NCBI GenBank assembly: GCA_021641325.1
Contig: JAJXPD010000016.1
Coordinates: forward strand, 1 to 19,350
Reading direction: 5' to 3'
Length of the DNA: 19,350 nucleotides
Source: Opitutales bacterium
GTDB lineage: Bacteria; Verrucomicrobiota; Verrucomicrobiia; Opitutales; Intestinicryptomonadaceae
Part shown: positions 7,810 through 14,535 of the stretch, one piece after another
Layout of the letters: each line of letters opens with the position of its first letter
Numbering within the stretch: the stretch's first letter is position 1
Notes under the pieces: generated by a model
Database searches by the model: none
Seen by the model: only the letters and a program-made list of their open reading frames with translations
What the model was told of the DNA's origin: nothing
Program-made: the position numbers and the translations under genes

Positions 7810-9675
7810 TTATCGCTTCTTGGGAGTCGAGCGACCGCCGGGGTTCTTTTTGCGCTTTTCGTAAAGAGTCCCTTTAAGCCTGTCTTCCTTTATCTTTTCC
7901 TTCGCTTTGCGCGCGTCCTCCGCGGCTATGCGCAGACGCTCTTTGAGGGGAAGTTTTGCGAATTCGTCGCCGCGCTTTTCCTGCATCGCCTGCGCCTGTT
8001 CCATCGCCGCCTGCATTTTCTGCATGAACGACGGCTTTGTGCGCTTTTTCAGCACGACCTTGTCTTTGCCCATGCGGATTATCAGCGCCTGCAAAATTCC
8101 CAGCAAGCTCTGCACAAGCCAGTACAGCACCAAGCCCGACGGGAACGTGTAGAAGAACACGAGCATGATGACGGGCATGAGCTTGAACATCATCGCCTGC
8201 GTTTTGTCCGCCGACGGCGACGGGTTCAGGTGCATTTGCACGAATGTAACCGCCGCGTTCAGCAGGGGCAGAACGTGCAGGGGCACTCCGAATATGCTCG
8301 GCAGGCTTTCGATTGTGTCGGGCAGGGACAAGTCCTTAACCCACATGAAGTGAGCAAAGCGGATTTCGCACGAAGTTTGGAGCATGTAGTACAGCCCGAT
8401 GAAAATCGGAATCTGTATAAGCACGGGCAGGCAGCCCGCCAGCGGATTTATGCCGTACTCGGAGTAGATTTTCATCGTCTCCTGCTGCACGCGCTTCGGG
8501 TCGTCCTTATACTTCGCCTTGATTTCGCGAATCGGCTCCTGCATTTTCGCCATGCGCTGCGCCGACTTTATCTGTATCGACGTAAGCGGCCAGAGAAGCA
8601 GTCTTACGATAAGCGTCAAAATGATGATTGACCAGCCCCAGCTCCACGACGGCGAGATTACCTCAATCCCCGAATTAATCCAGACCAGCAGCCTCGAAAG
8701 CGGGCGGCTGACGAAGCCGAACCAGCCGTAGTTCATCACCGCTTCCTGCCCCGCGCCCAGCGACGCAAGCGCGTCAAGCTCTTTCGGCCCGACGTAGTAC
8801 GTCCCCGAAAGCTCCCAGCTCTTGCCCGAGGCAATCGCGCCCGTGTGGAAGCCCATGAAGCCCGCGACCGAGTTTTTCATATACTTGTTGTCGGTCTTGA
8901 AGCCCGTTTTCAGCGGAATTGCAAAGCCGATGTCGGAAACCGCGTTTTCGGGCGTGAACACCGCCGCAAAAAACTGGTTCTTAACCGAGCCCCAGACGGA
9001 ATCGGGCACGTTGATTTTTTCGAAAATCTTCGCCTGCGACGCCCCGATTCCCAAAAATCCGGAGCTTTCCGTAAACGCGCTCGACCTCGCGAAGTGCGCG
9101 CTTCCGTTATACAGCAAAAACGCGAGGTTCGAACCGTACACGTCGCTCGCCGTCGGCGGAACCGCGCCCAAGCAAACGTAGACTTCCTCCAACGGAAGCG
9201 GCGCGGCGGACAGATTTTCGACCGACGTTTTCGCAAAAACCGTATATTTTGTATAGTCGGCCTTGCCGCTTTTTATCAGCGCGTATGTGCGCGAAATTTT
9301 CATTTTCCCCTTTTCGACGTACTCGTACGAAACGGTGTCCGCCGACTTCGCGGCGAGCGCAAACGTCTTCAAAAACGGCGCGGGAAGCTCGCTCGACGGG
9401 TCGAAAAACGCAAGGCTCATCGCGGGAATCGCGCCCTTGACTTCGTTGAACGCAAACGGCTTGTCCGAATCCTGACTTTCGGCGTATTTCAGAACCTCGA
9501 CGTTGGCGATCGCCCCGCCCCTGTTCGTGAAGTTTATTGAAAGGTTCTCGTTTTTTAGCGAGCAAAACTCCTCTTTCGCCGCGTCCGCCGACTGCTTCGC
9601 CGCAATCTCGAACTTCGACTCCGCCGACTTCGGCGCAACCGCGTCAACCGTCCGCACGACCTCCGCGCGGCGCGC
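7810..9675 (-). CDS. yidC: Membrane protein insertase YidC, 5'-truncated at the palindrome axis (left copy)
   Basis: Identical to 9676-11541, where the domains are given. The reading frame stays open up to the symmetry axis and on into the other arm's antisense, so the native start codon and first membrane segment are absent. A GTG at 9657 opens a 615-codon frame but is an internal codon, not a believable start. Confidence 0.95.
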   Translation of the reverse strand, partial: ARRAEVVRTVDAVAPKSAESKFEIAAKQSADAAKEEFCSLKNENLSINFTNRGGAIANVEVLKYAESQDSDKPFAFNEVKGAIPAMSLAFFDPSSELPAPFLKTFALAAKSADTVSYEYVEKGKMKISRTYALIKSGKADYTKYTVFAKTSVENLSAAPLPLEEVYVCLGAVPPTASDVYGSNLAFLLYNGSAHFARSSAFTESSGFLGIGASQAKIFEKINVPDSVWGSVKNQFFAAVFTPENAVSDIGFAIPLKTGFKTDNKYMKNSVAGFMGFHTGAIASGKSWELSGTYYVGPKELDALASLGAGQEAVMNYGWFGFVSRPLSRLLVWINSGIEVISPSWSWGWSIIILTLIVRLLLWPLTSIQIKSAQRMAKMQEPIREIKAKYKDDPKRVQQETMKIYSEYGINPLAGCLPVLIQIPIFIGLYYMLQTSCEIRFAHFMWVKDLSLPDTIESLPSIFGVPLHVLPLLNAAVTFVQMHLNPSPSADKTQAMMFKLMPVIMLVFFYTFPSGLVLYWLVQSLLGILQALIIRMGKDKVVLKKRTKPSFMQKMQAAMEQAQAMQEKRGDEFAKLPLKERLRIAAEDARKAKEKIKEDRLKGTLYEKRKKNPGGRSTPKKR

Positions 9676-11541
9676 GCGCGCCGCGCGGAGGTCGTGCGGA
9701 CGGTTGACGCGGTTGCGCCGAAGTCGGCGGAGTCGAAGTTCGAGATTGCGGCGAAGCAGTCGGCGGACGCGGCGAAAGAGGAGTTTTGCTCGCTAAAAAA
9801 CGAGAACCTTTCAATAAACTTCACGAACAGGGGCGGGGCGATCGCCAACGTCGAGGTTCTGAAATACGCCGAAAGTCAGGATTCGGACAAGCCGTTTGCG
9901 TTCAACGAAGTCAAGGGCGCGATTCCCGCGATGAGCCTTGCGTTTTTCGACCCGTCGAGCGAGCTTCCCGCGCCGTTTTTGAAGACGTTTGCGCTCGCCG
10001 CGAAGTCGGCGGACACCGTTTCGTACGAGTACGTCGAAAAGGGGAAAATGAAAATTTCGCGCACATACGCGCTGATAAAAAGCGGCAAGGCCGACTATAC
10101 AAAATATACGGTTTTTGCGAAAACGTCGGTCGAAAATCTGTCCGCCGCGCCGCTTCCGTTGGAGGAAGTCTACGTTTGCTTGGGCGCGGTTCCGCCGACG
10201 GCGAGCGACGTGTACGGTTCGAACCTCGCGTTTTTGCTGTATAACGGAAGCGCGCACTTCGCGAGGTCGAGCGCGTTTACGGAAAGCTCCGGATTTTTGG
10301 GAATCGGGGCGTCGCAGGCGAAGATTTTCGAAAAAATCAACGTGCCCGATTCCGTCTGGGGCTCGGTTAAGAACCAGTTTTTTGCGGCGGTGTTCACGCC
10401 CGAAAACGCGGTTTCCGACATCGGCTTTGCAATTCCGCTGAAAACGGGCTTCAAGACCGACAACAAGTATATGAAAAACTCGGTCGCGGGCTTCATGGGC
10501 TTCCACACGGGCGCGATTGCCTCGGGCAAGAGCTGGGAGCTTTCGGGGACGTACTACGTCGGGCCGAAAGAGCTTGACGCGCTTGCGTCGCTGGGCGCGG
10601 GGCAGGAAGCGGTGATGAACTACGGCTGGTTCGGCTTCGTCAGCCGCCCGCTTTCGAGGCTGCTGGTCTGGATTAATTCGGGGATTGAGGTAATCTCGCC
10701 GTCGTGGAGCTGGGGCTGGTCAATCATCATTTTGACGCTTATCGTAAGACTGCTTCTCTGGCCGCTTACGTCGATACAGATAAAGTCGGCGCAGCGCATG
10801 GCGAAAATGCAGGAGCCGATTCGCGAAATCAAGGCGAAGTATAAGGACGACCCGAAGCGCGTGCAGCAGGAGACGATGAAAATCTACTCCGAGTACGGCA
10901 TAAATCCGCTGGCGGGCTGCCTGCCCGTGCTTATACAGATTCCGATTTTCATCGGGCTGTACTACATGCTCCAAACTTCGTGCGAAATCCGCTTTGCTCA
11001 CTTCATGTGGGTTAAGGACTTGTCCCTGCCCGACACAATCGAAAGCCTGCCGAGCATATTCGGAGTGCCCCTGCACGTTCTGCCCCTGCTGAACGCGGCG
11101 GTTACATTCGTGCAAATGCACCTGAACCCGTCGCCGTCGGCGGACAAAACGCAGGCGATGATGTTCAAGCTCATGCCCGTCATCATGCTCGTGTTCTTCT
11201 ACACGTTCCCGTCGGGCTTGGTGCTGTACTGGCTTGTGCAGAGCTTGCTGGGAATTTTGCAGGCGCTGATAATCCGCATGGGCAAAGACAAGGTCGTGCT
11301 GAAAAAGCGCACAAAGCCGTCGTTCATGCAGAAAATGCAGGCGGCGATGGAACAGGCGCAGGCGATGCAGGAAAAGCGCGGCGACGAATTCGCAAAACTT
11401 CCCCTCAAAGAGCGTCTGCGCATAGCCGCGGAGGACGCGCGCAAAGCGAAGGAAAAGATAAAGGAAGACAGGCTTAAAGGGACTCTTTACGAAAAGCGCA
11501 AAAAGAACCCCGGCGGTCGCTCGACTCCCAAGAAGCGATAA
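9676..11541 (+). CDS. yidC: Membrane protein insertase YidC, 5'-truncated at the palindrome axis
   Basis: Inner-membrane insertase that works with or beside SecYEG to place proteins in the membrane. Counting from the internal GTG at 9694, residues about 30-300 are the periplasmic beta-sandwich domain of the long Gram-negative type. The conserved five-helix core runs from about 311 to 527. Inside it are VRLLLWPLT (351-359), with R352 at the place of the essential E. coli R366, NPLAGCLPVLIQIPIF (404-419) and FPSGLVLYWLVQ (505-516). A basic, helical tail of about 80 residues follows the last helix; such tails can contact ribosomes. The N-terminal signal-anchor helix and native start are missing because the palindrome axis falls inside the gene. 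The last codons are followed by a stem-loop and then yebC, 98 bases away. Confidence 0.96.
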   Translation, partial: ARRAEVVRTVDAVAPKSAESKFEIAAKQSADAAKEEFCSLKNENLSINFTNRGGAIANVEVLKYAESQDSDKPFAFNEVKGAIPAMSLAFFDPSSELPAPFLKTFALAAKSADTVSYEYVEKGKMKISRTYALIKSGKADYTKYTVFAKTSVENLSAAPLPLEEVYVCLGAVPPTASDVYGSNLAFLLYNGSAHFARSSAFTESSGFLGIGASQAKIFEKINVPDSVWGSVKNQFFAAVFTPENAVSDIGFAIPLKTGFKTDNKYMKNSVAGFMGFHTGAIASGKSWELSGTYYVGPKELDALASLGAGQEAVMNYGWFGFVSRPLSRLLVWINSGIEVISPSWSWGWSIIILTLIVRLLLWPLTSIQIKSAQRMAKMQEPIREIKAKYKDDPKRVQQETMKIYSEYGINPLAGCLPVLIQIPIFIGLYYMLQTSCEIRFAHFMWVKDLSLPDTIESLPSIFGVPLHVLPLLNAAVTFVQMHLNPSPSADKTQAMMFKLMPVIMLVFFYTFPSGLVLYWLVQSLLGILQALIIRMGKDKVVLKKRTKPSFMQKMQAAMEQAQAMQEKRGDEFAKLPLKERLRIAAEDARKAKEKIKEDRLKGTLYEKRKKNPGGRSTPKKR

Positions 11542-11547
11542 AAAATG

Positions 11548-11590
11548 CTTGAAAAGGGGCGGGCCATAGGGCTTAATTTTACTTTTCAAG
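11548..11590 (+). other. 9-bp stem-loop just after yidC
   Basis: CTTGAAAAG (11548-11556) pairs with CTTTTCAAG (11582-11590), with a small GCC/GGC stem in the loop. It starts six bases after the yidC stop. There is no T run, and the candidate yebC promoter begins directly after it. Confidence 0.45.
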
Positions 11591-11600
11591 AGTAGAAATG

Positions 11601-11609
11601 TGATAAAAT
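11601..11609 (+). promoter_or_regulatory. Candidate extended -10 promoter of yebC
   Basis: TGATAAAAT fits an extended -10 element and stands 30 bases before the yebC ATG, leaving room for a short leader with the AGGAG at 11627-11631. The -35 region is weak. This is a motif-based guess. Confidence 0.35.
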
Positions 11610-11639
11610 CAACACTCTAAAATAACAGGAGAAAAACAA

Positions 11640-12380
11640 ATGTCCGGTCATAGTAAATGGGCAACAACTAAAAGACACAAGGCAGCCGTAGACGCAAAAA
11701 GAGGCAAAATTTTCAGCTCTCTGAGTAAGGATTTGACCCTCGCGGCGAAAGACGGCGGCGGAGACCCCACAACAAACGCGCGTTTGCGCATGCTTTTGCA
11801 GAAGGCGAAAGCTGCCAATATGCCCGCCGACAACGTCGATAGGGCAATCAAAAAGGGTACGGGGGAACTCCCCGGCGTCGTTTACGAACAGCTTATTTAC
11901 GAAGGCTACGGCCCCGGCGGTATCGGCATTATCGTCGAAGTTACCACCGACAACAAGAACCGCGCGGCAAGCGATGTCCGCAGCACGTTCACAAAGAACG
12001 GCGGCAACCTCGCGACCCCCGGCGCGCTCCAATTCAACTTCACAAAACAGGGACAGTTTATCGTCAGCACCGAAAAGGCGACGGAAGACGCCCTCATGGA
12101 CGTAGTTCTCGACGCAGGCGCGGAGGATATCCGCAATAACGGCGACTATTTCGAAATCCTGTGCCCTATTGCCGCGTTCAACGCGGTCGGCGAAGCTCTC
12201 GAAAAGGCGGGCATCGAAACGGAAGACTCGGAAATCGCATGGATTCCGAATTCGGAAACCGTCATTACCGACCCCGAACTCGCAAAGAAAATCGTAAAGC
12301 TTACCGACGCTCTCGACGACTTGGAAGACGTGCAGAATGTCTACTCCAACGAAGACCTCGACGGTTCGCTCGTAGACTAA
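11640..12380 (+). CDS. yebC: YebC/TACO1-family translation factor
   Basis: A complete 246-residue member of the YebC/PmpR/TACO1 family, the usual length. It was long annotated as a transcriptional regulator; later work on bacterial and mitochondrial members ties it to translation, including relief of stalling at proline-rich stretches. The N-terminus MSGHSKWATTKRHKAAVDAK is the family signature. NMPADNVDRAIKKGTGE (about 60-76) and YEGYGPGGIGIIVEVTTDNK (about 87-106) are the other conserved blocks. The C-terminal third is acidic. The start is secure: AGGAG at 11627-11631 lies eight bases upstream. It sits between yidC and leuC, with hairpins on both sides, so it is probably transcribed from its own promoter. 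In many other bacteria yebC lies near ruvC; no such gene is here. Confidence 0.96.
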   Translation: MSGHSKWATTKRHKAAVDAKRGKIFSSLSKDLTLAAKDGGGDPTTNARLRMLLQKAKAANMPADNVDRAIKKGTGELPGVVYEQLIYEGYGPGGIGIIVEVTTDNKNRAASDVRSTFTKNGGNLATPGALQFNFTKQGQFIVSTEKATEDALMDVVLDAGAEDIRNNGDYFEILCPIAAFNAVGEALEKAGIETEDSEIAWIPNSETVITDPELAKKIVKLTDALDDLEDVQNVYSNEDLDGSLVD

Positions 12381-12389
12381 TTCGGATTT

Positions 12390-12439
12390 ATCGGCGCGGC
12401 TGTCCTTTCGGTTTTCGACGGGATTGAATCCGCGCCGAT
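12390..12439 (+). terminator. Hairpin between yebC and leuC
   Basis: ATCGGCGCGG (12390-12399) pairs with CCGCGCCGAT (12430-12439), ten perfect base pairs, followed by TTGTATTT. It begins nine bases after the yebC stop and ends 30 bases before the leuC ATG. The broken T tract and large loop make it a weaker terminator than the one after leuC. An attenuator or leader role is the alternative; I see no leucine-rich leader peptide. Confidence 0.55.
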
Positions 12440-12469
12440 TTGTATTTACAACACTACGCAAACGCAATT

Positions 12470-13864
12470 ATGAAAAAGACGCTTTTTGAAAAAGTATGGG
12501 AAAAACACGCCGTCAGGGAGCTGCCCGACGGTTCGACTCAACTGCTCGTCGGCACTCATCTGCTCCACGAAGTGACAAGCCCGCAGGCGTTCGGCATGCT
12601 CCGCACGCTCAAACTGCCCGTGAAGTACCCGTCGCGCACATACGCCACGGTTGACCACATCATTCCCACCGACGACCGCACCGAACCCTACAAGAGCGCG
12701 ACTGCGTACGAAATGCTCACGGCAATCCGCAAAAATTGCGCCGATAACGGCATTACTTTCTTCGACTCCACGACGGGCAAGCAAGGCGTAATCCACGTCG
12801 TAATGCCCGAACAGGGGCTTATCCACCCCGGAATGACTGTCGCCTGCGGAGACTCGCACACGGCGACCCACGGCGCGTTCGGCGCAATCGCGTTCGGCAT
12901 CGGTACAAGCCAAGTCCGCAACGTTCTCGCCACGCAGACGCTTTCTTTCAAAAAACTTAAAGTCCGCCGCGTCAACGTGAACGGCTCGCTCAAAAAAGGC
13001 ATAACGCCCAAGGACGTCGCGCTCCACATTATCCGCAAGCTCGGCGTTAACGGCGGCATCGGCTATGCCTACGAATTCGGCGGAAAGGTCTTTGACGACA
13101 TGTCCATGGAGGGCAGAATGACCGTCTGCAACATGGCAATCGAGGGCGGCGCGAGAATCGGCTACATCAATCCCGACGAAAAAACTTTTGCGTACCTCAA
13201 AGGCAGACCCTACGCGCCCAAGGGCGAAGATTTCGACAAGGCGGTAGAGTACTGGAAGACGATTGCCTCCGACGAGGGCTGCCGGTACGACGATGTTGTG
13301 GACTTCGACGGCGCGGAAATCCGCCCGACGGTAACTTGGGGCGTGAACCCGTCGCAGGCGGTGTTTATCGACGAAAATATCCCCGACCCCGCAACTATTG
13401 CAGACCCCACCCAGCGCAAGGACGCCGAGGACGCCCTCGTCTATATGAAGCTGAAATCGGGCACGCCCATCGCGGGGACGAAAATCGACGTCGCGTTCAT
13501 CGGCTCGTGCACGAACGGCAGACTTTCCGACTTCGAAGCCGCCGCCGAATACCTCAAAGGCAAAAAGGTTGCCGCGGGCGTCAAGGCTCTCGCAGTCCCC
13601 GGTTCGCAGATTGTCGATGCAATCGCGCGCGAAAAGGGGCTCGACAAAATCTTTACGGAAGCGGGCTTCCAGTGGCGTCAGGCGGGCTGCTCGATGTGCC
13701 TTGCCATGAACGACGACAAGCTCGTCGGCGACCAGCTTTGCGCTTCGACTTCGAACCGCAACTTCAAGGGTCGTCAGGGCAGCCCCACCGGCCGCACGAT
13801 ATTGATGAGTCCTTTGATGGTGGCGCATGCGGCCGTCGCAGGCAAGCTCGTCGATTTGGGATAG
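12470..13864 (+). CDS. leuC: 3-isopropylmalate dehydratase (isopropylmalate isomerase) large subunit
   Basis: Second step of leucine synthesis: isomerisation of 2-isopropylmalate to 3-isopropylmalate through a dehydration intermediate, as a heterodimer with LeuD in the cytoplasm. The 464-residue product is close to E. coli LeuC (466). The [4Fe-4S] ligands are C347 in IGSCTNGR and C407 and C410 in [24 protein letters not shown] (109-128) and [19 protein letters not shown] (129-147) are the aconitase-superfamily active-site blocks. [10 protein letters not shown] (428-437) is the typical C-terminal motif. The start is [13 protein letters not shown] at 12470; no Shine-Dalgarno is visible. leuD usually follows, but here a 117-bp repeat element and a strong terminator follow, so LeuD must be encoded elsewhere. 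Confidence 0.97.
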   Translation: MKKTLFEKVWEKHAVRELPDGSTQLLVGTHLLHEVTSPQAFGMLRTLKLPVKYPSRTYATVDHIIPTDDRTEPYKSATAYEMLTAIRKNCADNGITFFDSTTGKQGVIHVVMPEQGLIHPGMTVACGDSHTATHGAFGAIAFGIGTSQVRNVLATQTLSFKKLKVRRVNVNGSLKKGITPKDVALHIIRKLGVNGGIGYAYEFGGKVFDDMSMEGRMTVCNMAIEGGARIGYINPDEKTFAYLKGRPYAPKGEDFDKAVEYWKTIASDEGCRYDDVVDFDGAEIRPTVTWGVNPSQAVFIDENIPDPATIADPTQRKDAEDALVYMKLKSGTPIAGTKIDVAFIGSCTNGRLSDFEAAAEYLKGKKVAAGVKALAVPGSQIVDAIAREKGLDKIFTEAGFQWRQAGCSMCLAMNDDKLVGDQLCASTSNRNFKGRQGSPTGRTILMSPLMVAHAAVAGKLVDLG

Positions 13865-13901
13865 TGTTGGCACGCTCAATGCGTGCAAGGAGATTTAGGA
13901 G

Positions 13902-14018
13902 GGCTTGCGGGGTCGGCGTATAAATGCGTTTCGCTCGCGCGGCTTCGGTCATGTACGAGAGTACACTCCCGTCGCCTTGCTTCGCAAAGCCGCATTTCTG
14001 CGTGCAACCTCGCAAGCC
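13902..14018. repeat. 117-bp imperfect inverted-repeat element
   Basis: The left arm 13902-13928 and the reverse complement of the right arm 13991-14018 agree at 11 of 12 outer bases (GGCTTGCGnGGT) and at all 7 inner bases (AAATGCG), with a diverged middle. Inside are a GCGGCTT/AAGCCGC pairing and a central perfect hairpin TGTAC-GAGA-GTACA (13952-13965). It codes for nothing convincing. The nested palindromes suggest a REP-like or MITE-like interspersed repeat; only one copy per arm is in the window, so the repeat status is inference. Confidence 0.5.
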
Positions 14019-14024
14019 TCGACA

Positions 14025-14042
14025 GCGCGGCAGCCGCCGCGC
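14025..14042. other. GC-rich hairpin
   Basis: GCGCGGC-AGCC-GCCGCGC, a perfect 7-bp stem with a 4-base loop, lies between the 117-bp element and the terminator. No T run follows. Its mirror is at 5309-5326. Confidence 0.5.
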
Positions 14043-14053
14043 GGAGTTTAGAG

Positions 14054-14104
14054 AAAAACGCGATATTTGGGACTTTCATGGCTGTCCGAAATATCGCGTT
14101 TTTT
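14054..14104 (+). terminator. Strong terminator downstream of leuC
   Basis: AAAAACGCGATATTT (14054-14068) pairs perfectly with AAATATCGCGTTTTT (14089-14103). The inner GGAC and GTCC extend the structure, and the T run continues to 14104. It lies 190 bases after the leuC stop and insulates the aminotransferase gene. Confidence 0.88.
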
Positions 14105-14227
14105 GTATATTACATGGTGATGTTTTTTATTGGTTGGCACGGTTGCGGCGGAATTTTTTGCATGGGTAGCTTTCCGCGTTCCTATGAGTATGGGAAAATC
14201 AGAGTGCGCTTAATGCGCACGGAAGGG

Positions 14228-14263
14228 GACGGAAACGAAAACGAGGGGCATTTCGTTTCCGTC
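14228..14263 (+). other. 13-bp perfect hairpin upstream of the aminotransferase gene
   Basis: GACGGAAACGAAA (14228-14240) pairs with TTTCGTTTCCGTC (14251-14263) across a 10-base loop. It is followed by GGGGCGCGG, not a T run. It comes eight bases after another hairpin (14204-14220). This tandem could be a leader structure or the remains of a repeat. Confidence 0.6.
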
Positions 14264-14535
14264 GGGGCGCGGCGTGGAACTGCTTATTTTTGTTGTGTAA
14301 TTTCCGCGCGGCAGTCGGTACTGTTTATGTTGTTTGCCATATGCACATGTTCGTTCATTGTGGGGTAGGAAGGTGCGTCCGCTTTTTTCGTGCGCAATAG
14401 GTATTGATGTTTTGTATGATTTTGTGTTGCTTTATGTTTTGCGTGGTGTTGCGGTTTTTTGTGGTGGGGATTTTTGGAGCTTAGCTTTTTTCCTTGCAAG
14501 GCGGGCTTGTTCGGCAAAAATCCCATGCCGAAAAA

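Larger units (their letters stand above)
1..9675. repeat. Left arm of a perfect 9675-bp inverted repeat
   Basis: This whole half is the reverse complement of 9676-19350. The first 30 bases match the reverse complement of the last 30, and every long open frame has a mirror partner whose coordinates sum to 19351 with an identical translation. There is no spacer at the centre and no divergence that I could see. Perfect identity over nearly 10 kb, with both outer ends cut at the same base, points to a fold-back contig rather than an old duplication. Confidence 0.97.
13865..14535. other. Non-coding gap between leuC and the aminotransferase gene
   Basis: These 671 bases hold no supported gene. In order: a 6-bp hairpin GCACGC-TCAAT-GCGTGC (13870-13886), the 117-bp inverted-repeat element (13902-14018), a GC hairpin (14025-14042), a terminator (14054-14104), a hairpin GTGCGC-TTAAT-GCGCAC (14204-14220), a 13-bp hairpin (14228-14263) and a G/T-rich leader (14401-14480). 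The promoter of the aminotransferase gene must lie after 14104, but I could not identify it. Confidence 0.8.

Noticed and set aside
9600..9750. A hairpin telomere or protelomerase resolution site at the axis
   Set aside because: The axis lies inside the yidC coding sequence in a GC repeat, not in an AT-rich non-coding telomere-like site. No protelomerase gene is seen. It is kept only as an unlikely alternative.
9503..9848. Open frames of 97 codons that run through the centre of symmetry on both strands (9503-9796 + and 9555-9848 -)
   Set aside because: They are one and the same frame read in both arms. It joins antisense of yidC to an out-of-frame part of yidC and exists only because of the fold.
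12446..13888. 480-codon frame antisense to leuC, and similar long antisense frames opposite the U32 gene (16011-17264), dnaE (17286-18614) and the aminotransferase gene (14851-15639)
   Set aside because: They come from the GC-rich third-position bias of the real genes. Their translations are low-complexity and rich in Val/Arg/Ala/Phe, with no recognisable family.
13883..14368. 161-codon frame in the leuC/aminotransferase gap
   Set aside because: It runs through the 117-bp repeat, a GC hairpin and a 15-bp-stem terminator, lacks a ribosome binding site and has no recognisable domain.
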